A stretch of 50,570 nt of DNA, from positions 1-50,570 of the forward strand of contig CAKUJT010000007.1 of assembly GCA_934661765.1 (NCBI GenBank). The letters are read 5' to 3'. Of this stretch, positions 42,301 to 48,939 are shown piece by piece (position 1 is the stretch's first letter; the number at the start of each line of letters is the position of its first letter). Source of the stretch: an uncultured Senegalimassilia sp. Its GTDB lineage: Bacteria; Actinomycetota; Coriobacteriia; Coriobacteriales; Eggerthellaceae. The position numbers and the translations under genes were made by a program. The notes beneath the pieces were generated by a model. That model had not been told where the DNA came from, ran no database searches, and saw only the letters and a program-made list of their open reading frames with translations.

Positions 42301-42756
42301 CTACTCGCCAGTGCGCGCGTCCGCCTGAAGAACATCGATGGCGATGTCTACGGCGTCTTGGATGCAGCCGGGGCAGGAGCGGAGCGGCCCCGCAGGGTTG
42401 CCGATGCCCTTGAGCTCGGCGCAGATGGTGGTGCCGTTTTGCGCCTTGAATCGCGCGCACATCTGATTTGCCAGCTGGTACGTGTCCATCTTGCTGACAG
42501 GGTTTTCGCTTCCGGCGCTTTTGACCCATCCGGTGGCCATGACGGCGCCCGACACCGCGCCGCAGGTTTCGGTATAGCCGCCCATGCCGCCGCCGAAGCC
42601 CTCCATCAGGCGAAACGTCTGGTCGACATCAAGCCCGATCGCCGGCGCCAGCGTGCAAGCGACCGCCTGCGCGCAATTGAAGCCTTGCTCGAGATACGCC
42701 ATTGCCTGCGTTTTGCACGCATCGTGGTCAAGTTCCAAAATCGCCTGTTTCGACAT
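42301..42756 (-). CDS. C_GCAxxG_C_C family protein
   Basis: Small cysteine-rich protein of 151 residues. The family's motifs are visible: FNCAQAVACTL (NCAQAV), GFGGGMGGYTETCGAVSGAVMATG, and a C-terminal CPGCIQDAVDIAIDVL. The spaced cysteines suggest a redox or metal role; the family is common in anaerobes and is often near electron-transfer genes. Its function is not established. GGGAAAGGAACTGCC precedes the ATG. Probable first gene of a transcript with YeiH and nfo. Confidence 0.9.
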   Translation of the reverse strand: MSKQAILELDHDACKTQAMAYLEQGFNCAQAVACTLAPAIGLDVDQTFRLMEGFGGGMGGYTETCGAVSGAVMATGWVKSAGSENPVSKMDTYQLANQMCARFKAQNGTTICAELKGIGNPAGPLRSCPGCIQDAVDIAIDVLQADARTGE

Positions 42757-42842
42757 GGCAGTTCCTTTCCCCCTCGGTTTGCCTTATTGTAACCGCTAAC
42801 ATTTTGCAGCTTGTCGGCAGAAATGCGTTCAGGTTTGCGCAA

Positions 42843-42980
42843 CGCGGTAAGCTGAGTTGCGCTGCATCGAGGGAATCCGCAAAGTCCGGACCGACGAAGC
42901 AGAGCATGACCTGCGGGTGGAGCAGGCGCCCTCTACCAAACCGACGCCGCAAAGTCCGGTTTTTGGAGCGATAAAAGCTA
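42843..42980 (+). pseudogene. Decayed 3' end of a beta-carbonic anhydrase gene
   Basis: From about 42853 to 42980 the sequence aligns with 44949-45067, the last 38 codons of the intact carbonic anhydrase (RRIEESRKVRTDEAEYGLRV, then ALYQTD and FLE). It carries at least two frameshifts. Just before it, CGCGGTAAGCTGAG (42843-42856) matches the leader of the intact gene at 44444-44458. The copy thus has the leader joined to the gene's end with the middle missing. Confidence 0.8.
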
Positions 42981-43009
42981 AGCTAGGTTGAGCAGAAGCT
43001 TCAATACTA

Positions 43010-43061
43010 TTTTGCCATGTCAAAAATATAGTAGATACGCTATACTTTTGACATGGCAAAA
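43010..43061 (+). promoter_or_regulatory. Inverted-repeat operator/promoter of the AbiE operon
   Basis: Perfect 16-base arms TTTTGCCATGTCAAAA (43010-43025) and its complement (43046-43061) flank a 20-base centre that contains a second dyad TATAG/CTATA and the -10 box TATACT (43041-43046). The ATG at 43053 lies inside the right arm, 6 bases after the -10, with no ribosome site, so the mRNA is probably leaderless. Confidence 0.75.
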
Positions 43062-43577
43062 ATCGATTACATATACGAAGCTGTCGATGATTTTGGGCTG
43101 ATAACCTCTGCGGAGGCAGCGGATCTCGGCATGTCAAGAGCCGAAATGGTGCAGCAGGAAAAGCTGGGCAAGCTCGTTAGGGTAGCACGTGGCGTATATC
43201 GTATGCCTATTTGGCCCTCCCAGCCGCAAGCTCCCTATGCCATTGCCGTAAAGGCTGCAGGCGAAGACGCGTTTCTCTACGGCGAATCCGTCGTTGCGCT
43301 GCTGGGGCTTGCCCCCACCGATCCCACGAAGGTACGGCTGGCTTCTCCAAAACGTTGCCGCCGCGATTTGGGGCCAGGTGTGACCGTGAAGCACGTGACG
43401 GGAACGCGCCCCGTGTACCTCGAAGGAATAGCATGCCAGCCCATCCCGGATGCCATCGAAGCTGCAGCGCAGACTATGGGACCCCTCCGTGCCGCTGATG
43501 CCCTGCGCAAAGCGCTCGGTGAAGGCTATGTCACGCAAGATGACGCGGATCGAATAGAAAAGGAGCTTTCGCTATGA
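43053..43577 (+). CDS. abiEi: AbiEi-family antitoxin / transcriptional regulator
   Basis: Type IV antitoxin of 174 residues. The N-terminal winged helix reads DYIYEAVDDFGLITSAEAADLGMSRAEM and continues to LVRVARGVYRMP, the standard AbiEi_4 opening. The C-terminal part (SVVALLGLAPTDP, then RPVYLEGIACQPIPDAIEAAA) is the antitoxin domain. Family members repress their own promoter and counteract AbiEii. The stop overlaps the toxin start in ATGA. Codon use and GC are somewhat lower than in core genes, which fits an acquired module. Confidence 0.88.
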   Translation: MAKIDYIYEAVDDFGLITSAEAADLGMSRAEMVQQEKLGKLVRVARGVYRMPIWPSQPQAPYAIAVKAAGEDAFLYGESVVALLGLAPTDPTKVRLASPKRCRRDLGPGVTVKHVTGTRPVYLEGIACQPIPDAIEAAAQTMGPLRAADALRKALGEGYVTQDDADRIEKELSL

Positions 43578-44395
43578 AGAAGCCCAACAGCATGCGCCAC
43601 CTTGACGATGCGATAAGGAGACTCAGCGGGAATACCCCGCAGGGTTTTATGCAGGCGCGCACGGTGATGGCAAATGCAATAGTAGCGAGTATGCTCCCCG
43701 ATGGGGTTGTTAAGGGCGGCAGCGCGCTCAAGATGCGTTTCGGCGATGTTGAGACTAGATTCACTACTGATCTCGATACCGCCACCGCGTTAGATCCAAA
43801 ACTCTACGCTGACCGACTTGACGCGAATCTTCGAGCTGGATGGGAAGGTTTCTCTGGCCGCGTAATACCAAGAGAGCCAGCCTCTCCCGAAGGGGTTCCC
43901 GAGCAATATGTAATGCAGCCTTACGATGTCAAACTAGACTATCTCGGCAAGTCTTGGTGCACCGTTCCTCTCGAGGTAGGCTATAACGAAATAGGTGATG
44001 CCGAAATCGTCGATTGGGCTGAGCTACTCGATGCGGGTAGGCTCTTTGAAGCGATGGGCTTTCCATCACCGGGCAAGGCTCCGCTGATGCCTCTTGATCA
44101 TCAAATCGCCCAGAAGCTTCATGCGGCGTCGGGACCGGGCGACAGGGCCCGTGACCTCATCGACCTCCAGTTGATTATCGGCAGAGCCGACGTCGATCTT
44201 TCCGCCACAAGGAAGACTTGCGAAAGATTGTTCGCTTACAGAAAGGCGCAATCGTGGCCGCCGGTGGTTATCAAGCAAGATGGGTGGAGCGATTTGTATG
44301 AGAGTCTTTCCGATGGTCTGCCTGTGATTGAAAACGTCGATGATGCGGTTAGGTGGGCAAACGAGCTGATTGCTCGAATCGACTCGGCTTTATAG
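43574..44395 (+). CDS. abiEii: AbiEii-family nucleotidyltransferase toxin
   Basis: Toxin of the AbiE pair, 273 residues, full length. The nucleotidyltransferase motif GGSALKMRFG with TTDLD (about residues 55-75) gives the G-S and D-x-D residues. A second carboxylate follows in VKLDYLG, and DHQIAQKLHAA plus RARDLIDLQLI are typical of the C-terminal helical region. AbiEii toxins are proposed to transfer nucleotides and cause growth arrest or phage abortive infection. GAAAAGGAG lies before the ATG, which overlaps the antitoxin stop. Both catalytic motifs are intact. Confidence 0.9.
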   Translation: MKKPNSMRHLDDAIRRLSGNTPQGFMQARTVMANAIVASMLPDGVVKGGSALKMRFGDVETRFTTDLDTATALDPKLYADRLDANLRAGWEGFSGRVIPREPASPEGVPEQYVMQPYDVKLDYLGKSWCTVPLEVGYNEIGDAEIVDWAELLDAGRLFEAMGFPSPGKAPLMPLDHQIAQKLHAASGPGDRARDLIDLQLIIGRADVDLSATRKTCERLFAYRKAQSWPPVVIKQDGWSDLYESLSDGLPVIENVDDAVRWANELIARIDSAL

Positions 44396-44486
44396 ATCGC
44401 CCGTTGAGAAGCCTAGCCAAAGCTGCTCCGATAAGCTCACCCACCGCGGTAAGCTGAGCGTGAACATAACGAAAGGGGAGCCCGCC

Positions 44487-45065
44487 ATGAGCCACGAATC
44501 TTGCAATCTTTCGGCAGATGAGGCGCTCGAGCGCCTGCGCCAGGGAAACGCCCGCTACCTGAACGCGAGCCAAGCGCAGGGCGACGTGTCGCCGGAGCTG
44601 CGTCAGACGACGTTTCGCGAAGGTCAACACCCGTACGCCATCGTGTTGGCGTGCTCGGACTCGCGTGTGATCCCCGAGGCCATCTTCTCGGCGGGCATCG
44701 GCGACCTGTTCGTCATCCGCGTAGCCGGCAACGTGGTGGACAAGCACCAGCTCGGCAGCATCGAGTACGCCGAGGATCATCTGGGATGCAACTTAGTGGT
44801 GGTTTTGGGCCACACGTGCTGCGGCGCCGTCGACGCGGCAATGCACCACGAGCCCTACGGTACGGTGAAGTTCATCACCGACGAGATAGCCGACGCCATC
44901 GGCGACGAAACCGACGAAGCCGCGGCCTGCCTGGCCAACGTAGCGCACAGCGTCCGCCGCATCGAGGAAAGCCGCAAGGTCCGAACCGACGAAGCCGAAT
45001 ACGGCCTACGGGTAATAGGCGCTCTCTACCAAACCGACACCGGCGAAGTTCAGTTTCTGGAGTAA
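44487..45065 (+). CDS. Beta-class carbonic anhydrase
   Basis: Zinc enzyme that interconverts CO2 and bicarbonate, 192 residues. Zinc ligands are Cys56 (ACSDSR, with the Asp58-Arg60 dyad), His109 and Cys112 (GHTCCGA). AAAGGGGAGCCCGCC precedes the ATG at 44487. It ends at a strong terminator and faces the minus-strand SulP gene 220 bp away; SulP proteins often carry bicarbonate or sulfate, so a functional link is plausible. A decayed copy of its 3' end lies 1.5 kb upstream, on the far side of the AbiE pair. Confidence 0.93.
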   Translation: MSHESCNLSADEALERLRQGNARYLNASQAQGDVSPELRQTTFREGQHPYAIVLACSDSRVIPEAIFSAGIGDLFVIRVAGNVVDKHQLGSIEYAEDHLGCNLVVVLGHTCCGAVDAAMHHEPYGTVKFITDEIADAIGDETDEAAACLANVAHSVRRIEESRKVRTDEAEYGLRVIGALYQTDTGEVQFLE

Positions 45066-45070
45066 TAGCC

Positions 45071-45114
45071 AAACGCAGATGCGCCCACGAAATCCCGCGG
45101 GCGCATCTGCGTTT
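45071..45114 (+). terminator. Terminator of the carbonic anhydrase gene
   Basis: A perfect 16-bp stem, AAACGCAGATGCGCCC and its complement, closes a 12-base loop, followed by TGTTAG. Confidence 0.85.
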
Positions 45115-45214
45115 TGTTAGGTTGTTCGCGGACCAGCGGACTCATCGCTCCTCGCGGCAACCCGCCGGCTCCTGTTAGCTTCGGCGAATTCGTTATCTCT
45201 CGCAAGCGCCCCAC

Positions 45215-45241
45215 ATGAACACACCTCCGTCCCCTGTTCAT
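45215..45241. repeat. REP-like palindrome
   Basis: A full 27-bp copy in minus sense. The palindrome is extended here by CCCAC and GTGGG on its two sides. Confidence 0.85.
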
Positions 45242-45285
45242 GTGGGACCGCGGGCCAGCGGGCCCGACCGTCCTCGCGGGACGCC

Positions 45286-46962
45286 TTACGCCGCTTTCTC
45301 CTCCTGCTCGAGCTGGGTGCGGGCGTAGGCGATGGCGTCGTCGATGTTCGGGCGGAAGCGCTCTTCGCCCACCAGGTCGACGAAGCCGGCGCGGCGCATG
45401 GTCCTCATGGGCTGCTCGTTGGCGTGGCTGAAGATCAGCTGCACGCCGTTTTCCGCACAGTACTCGTACAGATTCTCCAGCGCGTTCATGCCCGTGGCGT
45501 CCAGCGAGGGAACGCCGCGCATGCGGATGATCAGGTACTTCGTAAAGTCCTTCACCGAGATGTCGGAGATGCGGTCGGTCATGCCGAAGAACATCGGGCC
45601 GTTGATCTCGTACACGCGCACGCTCTTGGGCAGCTCGCGCAGGTGCGTGACCTCGGAGTCCTTGTCGCAGAAGTACGTCCAGCCCTTCACCTCGGTCTCC
45701 TCGGAGACCATCTTCATGAACAGCACCACCGTGATGAGCATGCCCACGGCAATGGCGGTGACCAGGTCGAACACGATGGTCAGCGTGAACGTCAGCAGCA
45801 GCGTGGCCACAGCGCCGCGCGATGCGGTGGCGCAAAGGTGGGCGAAGTTGCGCCAACCCGACATGTTGTAGGCAACCTGCAGCAGAATCGCCGCAATGGT
45901 GGGCATAGGAATGAGCGCGGCGTAGGGCATCAGGAACACCAGTACCAGCAGCAGCACCGCGGCGTGCACCATGCCGGCGATGGGCGTGCGGCCGCCGCTT
46001 TTCACGTTGGCGGCGGTACGCGCGATGGCACCCGTGGCGGGGATGCCGCCGAACAGCACCGAGCCCATGTTGCCCACGCCCTGCGCCACCAGCTCCATGT
46101 TGCAGCGATGATGGCCCGAGATCATGGAGTCGGCGACCACGCACGACAGCAGCGACTCGATGGCTGCAAGGATGGCGATGGTGATGCCGTTGGCAAGCTC
46201 GTCGCGGAACAGGTCCAGGCTGAGCTGGGGGAATTGCAGCGTGGGCAGGCCCGCCTCGATGGTGTACAGGTCGCCGATGGTGTTGACCTGCAGGCCGAAC
46301 GCGGGCACCATGGCGGCGCCCACGATGACGGCGACCAGCGAGCCGGGGATGCGCTTGGACACCTTCGGCCACAGCATCAGGATGGCAAGGCACACCACGC
46401 CCACCAGCACGGCCTGCCAGTTCACCGTGGAGATGTTGGCCGCCAGGGCGCCCAGCTTGTCGGTGGTGTCGACGGTAGTGGTGCCGGCGGGGTACGTCAG
46501 CCCAAGCAGGTCCTTGATCTGCCCGATCACGATGGTCACCGCAATGCCGGCCGTAAAGCCGGTGGTGATGGTGTAGGGAACGAAGCGGATAAGCGTGCCG
46601 AGTTTCAGCAAGCCCATGAGCACGAGCATCACGCCGGCGATGATGGTGGCCGCCACCAGGCCCTCCATGCCGTCGGTGGCAACGATGCCCGCGACGATGG
46701 TGGCGAAGGCGGCGGTGGGGCCGGAGATCTGCACACGGCTGCCGCCCAAGAACGCAATCAAGAAGCCTGCGACGATGGCGGTGTAAAGACCCTGCTCAGG
46801 GCCTACGCCCGACGCGATGGCCAGCGCGATGGAGAGCGGCAGCGCCACCACGGCCACCACCACGCCCGAGACGATGTCCTTGGGGATTTGGCGACGCAGC
46901 TCCTCTTTGCTGGAGTGCTTGATGATGCTGAATAATATGGGCTTGATCTTGTCTCGCTGCAT
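45286..46962 (-). CDS. SulP-family anion transporter with STAS domain
   Basis: Membrane transporter of 558 residues. The N-terminal half starts with PKDIVSGVVVAVVALPLSIALAIASG and GGSRVQISGPTAAFATIVAG, the SulP signature, and holds about 12 membrane segments to residue 410. The last 120 residues form a cytoplasmic STAS domain (VRVYEINGPMFFGMTDRI, then MRGVPSLDATGMNAL). Substrates in the family include sulfate and bicarbonate; the convergent carbonic anhydrase favours bicarbonate, as an inference. A weak GAAGGCC precedes the ATG. Confidence 0.93.
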   Translation of the reverse strand: MQRDKIKPILFSIIKHSSKEELRRQIPKDIVSGVVVAVVALPLSIALAIASGVGPEQGLYTAIVAGFLIAFLGGSRVQISGPTAAFATIVAGIVATDGMEGLVAATIIAGVMLVLMGLLKLGTLIRFVPYTITTGFTAGIAVTIVIGQIKDLLGLTYPAGTTTVDTTDKLGALAANISTVNWQAVLVGVVCLAILMLWPKVSKRIPGSLVAVIVGAAMVPAFGLQVNTIGDLYTIEAGLPTLQFPQLSLDLFRDELANGITIAILAAIESLLSCVVADSMISGHHRCNMELVAQGVGNMGSVLFGGIPATGAIARTAANVKSGGRTPIAGMVHAAVLLLVLVFLMPYAALIPMPTIAAILLQVAYNMSGWRNFAHLCATASRGAVATLLLTFTLTIVFDLVTAIAVGMLITVVLFMKMVSEETEVKGWTYFCDKDSEVTHLRELPKSVRVYEINGPMFFGMTDRISDISVKDFTKYLIIRMRGVPSLDATGMNALENLYEYCAENGVQLIFSHANEQPMRTMRRAGFVDLVGEERFRPNIDDAIAYARTQLEQEEKAA

Positions 46963-47233
46963 GGCCTTCGTTTCGCGTCGGGATGGTCGGTTTCAAAGCT
47001 CCTGCAACGCGACCCGCCGGGCGATGGAGACGACAAAGCCCCAACCGGGCCGTTTCCCCGGATGGAGCGTGATGTGTCTTCAGATTGTACGGCATGCCTA
47101 GCCGCAAGAGGGTGTTTATGGTAACGCGGCAAAGCCGCCCACCGCCCGACCACACAAAATCGCCAGCAAGAGGGGGCCAAGCGCCGACGCGATGGCTTGA
47201 TGCGCTTTGAGCAACGCGCACGAAATGGTGTAA
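46963..47233. other. Gap between SulP and the second AbiEi gene
   Basis: No gene seen. A -10-like TACAAT on the minus strand (47084-47089) could serve SulP, without a clear -35. A weak CCGGG/CCCGG hairpin is at 47045-47061. Confidence 0.3.
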
Positions 47234-47274
47234 CATGTTGCAATTGTAGGGAAATAGCCTACAATTGCAACATG
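47234..47274 (+). promoter_or_regulatory. Inverted-repeat operator/promoter of the second AbiEi gene
   Basis: Perfect 17-base arms CATGTTGCAATTGTAGG and its complement are separated by GAAATAG. TTGCAA (47238-47243), a 16-base spacer and TACAAT (47260-47265) form a good promoter within the arms. The ATG (47272) is the last three bases of the right arm, 6 bases after the -10: the same geometry as at 43 kb although the sequence differs. Confidence 0.78.
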
Positions 47275-47919
47275 ACAAAAAGGAATCACATATCAGCGAT
47301 TCTTGAGCTCGCGGAATCCGAGGGCGTATTCACCACCGCTCAAGCTGCCAGGCTCGGCATTCCCCGCGATGCCCTGCACGACGCCTACACGTCCGGGCTC
47401 CTCGAGCGCGTCGCCCACGGGGCATATCGTCTTATGGGCTCGGGATCAAGCGAGACCGATGAACTTGTCGCCCTCTGGAAACTCACCAACCCGAAGCTGT
47501 TCGCGTACGAACGACTGGCAAAATGGGATGGCATCTGCATCGGCGGCTCAAGCGCGGCTTATCTTAATGGCATGGGCGACCTGCATCTTTCGCCATACCG
47601 AATTTATTCAGATAAGCGCATCAACTCTCGAAGCCCATTCGCCAAGTTCGGCGTTCGCCATGTGAACCGAAAGGACGTCTCGTTCGAGCGGGGCATCCCC
47701 GTCACCAGACCTGAGCGCACGGTGTTCGACCTGATGCTCGACCGAGAGGATCCGTCGCTCGTTGCCGATGCGCTGCGCGACGCCGTATCCTCAAGCGACG
47801 GCTTCGACTTCGCAAAACTGGAAGAAATGCTTGCCGGCAAATTCGGCAAAGCCAAGGGGAAATCCCTTCTCAAAGCACTCCTCGCAGATTCAGGAATTCC
47901 GGAAGGAGCGATACGATGA
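47272..47919 (+). CDS. AbiEi-family antitoxin without an intact toxin
   Basis: Regulator/antitoxin of 215 residues, full length. The N-terminal winged helix runs ISAILELAESEGVFTTAQAARLGIPRDALHDAYTSG to ERVAHGAYRL; the C-terminal part includes WDGICIGGSSAAYLNG and GIPVTRPERTVFDLML. It is a different subfamily from the 43-kb gene. The start at 47272 rests on the promoter geometry; an in-frame start at 47197 would have to read through the operator. Its stop overlaps in ATGA the start of a toxin frame that ends after 11 codons, so it is now an orphan. Confidence 0.85.
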   Translation: MTKRNHISAILELAESEGVFTTAQAARLGIPRDALHDAYTSGLLERVAHGAYRLMGSGSSETDELVALWKLTNPKLFAYERLAKWDGICIGGSSAAYLNGMGDLHLSPYRIYSDKRINSRSPFAKFGVRHVNRKDVSFERGIPVTRPERTVFDLMLDREDPSLVADALRDAVSSSDGFDFAKLEEMLAGKFGKAKGKSLLKALLADSGIPEGAIR

Positions 47920-47951
47920 CGTACAAGACGCCCGCATCTCTCGATTGCTGA
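47916..47951 (+). pseudogene. Truncated AbiEii toxin start (11 codons)
   Basis: GGAAGGAGCGATACG precedes an ATG that overlaps the antitoxin stop, and the frame reads MTYKTPASLDC then TGA. This is the expected position and style of an AbiEii N-terminus. The frame ends exactly where a 27-bp REP-like element begins; nothing resembling the rest of the toxin follows. Confidence 0.7.
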
Positions 47952-47978
47952 ATGAACAGGGGACGGAGGCGCGATCAC
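47952..47978. repeat. REP-like palindrome at the truncated toxin
   Basis: A plus-sense copy, slightly diverged in its last arm (GCGATCAC), directly abutting the 11-codon toxin remnant. Confidence 0.8.
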
Positions 47979-47989
47979 GCGGAGGGCGG

Positions 47990-48427
47990 TTACGCGCTTA
48001 CGGGGTCGCCGTATTCTCGTGACATCGCGCTGCGGTTGACCACCCACTGTTTCCCGAACTTGCGAGCGTCAACTCCTGGGACGATCTTTCCGTACGCGAT
48101 GGCCTTGCGTAGCGTCGACTCGCTCAGGCCCCAGAGCTCGCTTGCGTCGGAGAACGACATAAGCCCATCGAAGGGGGTCACGACCTCTGCACCCTCCTCC
48201 CAAAGCTCGTCACAAGAGAGGTCGAGATCGTCATTCCAGATGACGCCGTAACCGCCTTGGTCGACAATCACGCTGCCGAAGAGAGCCTCGTCCTCTAACG
48301 CCTTGAATGCGGCAAAACGCTGCTCGAGGGGCCTGACGTCGTAAATCTTTGTGGTGCCGATTGCGAACTGCACGCTCAGCTTCATATCGGGAAGAGCCGA
48401 TACATCCTTTACCTTATGGAACTTCAT
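47990..48427 (-). CDS. DUF2442 domain protein with C-terminal HTH
   Basis: Protein of 145 residues. Residues 1-85 match DUF2442 (KVKDVSALPDMKLSVQFAIG, then YDVRPLEQRFAAFKAL and YGVIWNDDLDLSCDELWEEG). Residues 88-145 are a helix-turn-helix of the type found in small regulators (LMSFSDASELWGLSESTLRKAIAYGKIVPG, then KQWVVNRSAM). DUF2442 genes are often next to a DUF4160 gene and are suspected toxin-antitoxin partners; no such partner is here. AGGAGATATGCG precedes the ATG, and a palindromic GTGATATCAC operator lies 43 bases upstream. Confidence 0.75.
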   Translation of the reverse strand: MKFHKVKDVSALPDMKLSVQFAIGTTKIYDVRPLEQRFAAFKALEDEALFGSVIVDQGGYGVIWNDDLDLSCDELWEEGAEVVTPFDGLMSFSDASELWGLSESTLRKAIAYGKIVPGVDARKFGKQWVVNRSAMSREYGDPVSA

Positions 48428-48469
48428 CGCATATCTCCTTAATCGAGGGGGTCAAGCTTCGTCGTCCGA

Positions 48470-48492
48470 GTGATATCACGGTATCGTGATAT
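48470..48492. promoter_or_regulatory. GTGATATCAC operator of the DUF2442-HTH gene
   Basis: A perfect 10-base palindrome GTGATATCAC (48470-48479) overlaps a second dyad, ATATCAC-N6-GTGATAT (48473-48492), so three half-sites are present. It sits just upstream of the gene and probably binds its HTH domain. Confidence 0.5.
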
Positions 48493-48533
48493 TGTCGAGA
48501 AGCATTAAGGCGAATCACGAGGGTTTGCTCTGT

Positions 48534-48723
48534 TTGCTGCCAAAAAATACGCGAGTGCGTGTTCGGGGGCTAGGGGTAGGTGTCCAGGTGACTGACTACT
48601 GCGAATATATCCTGATAGCAAGCCATAAAATCACGCATTTCAGCACGTTGGACGCAGATTCTGCCCATGATGTCTCTGCAGCGTGCTCTCACTTATACGC
48701 ACTCGCGCAGTTTTTGGCAGCAA
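48534..48723. mobile_element. 190-bp MITE-like element with 27-bp terminal inverted repeats
   Basis: Left end 48534-48560 and right end 48697-48723 are inverted copies matching at 25 of 27 positions; both begin TTGCTGCCAAAAA when read inward. The interior of 136 bases is less GC-rich than the neighbourhood and has no supported gene. I see no clear target duplication. It could be a non-autonomous transposon derivative. Confidence 0.5.
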
Positions 48724-48739
48724 CTCCCCGAAACCCCTT

Positions 48740-48806
48740 CTAATCTTCAGTCCGTGTAGCTAATCTTCAGAAAACATTGAACATTACACTGAAGCATTGA
48801 AGATTA
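48740..48806. repeat. TAATCTTCA repeats
   Basis: CTAATCTTCAG occurs at 48740-48750 and 48760-48770, exactly 20 bases apart, and TGAAGATTA in inverse orientation at 48798-48806. Operator-like, but no gene clearly depends on it. Confidence 0.5.
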
Positions 48807-48837
48807 CCGCCAATCGGAATCAATGGCGAAGCAGCGA

Positions 48838-48864
48838 ATGAACAGGGGACGGAGGCGTGTTCAC
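48838..48864. repeat. REP-like palindrome
   Basis: A full plus-sense 27-bp copy, 75 bases beyond the AraC stop codon. Confidence 0.85.
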
Positions 48865-48939
48865 GTGGGAGTGCGTTCACGCATGCAAGCGCGTCGCTCG
48901 CTTCTCGCAGTGCCTGCGGCGCCTTCGCCTTGCCTCCAA

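Noticed and set aside
42840..42980. RNase P-like or other structured RNA at the carbonic anhydrase remnant
   Set aside because: Phrases such as GCAAAGTCCGG looked RNA-like, but the stretch aligns with the 3' end of the carbonic anhydrase gene instead.
45424..46935. Long plus-strand frame opposite the SulP gene
   Set aside because: His/Gly/Arg-rich antisense frame; the minus-strand SulP has full family signatures.
48486..48743. 85-codon plus frame through the MITE-like element
   Set aside because: No ribosome site, starts inside the operator, and spans both inverted ends; composition is not protein-like.
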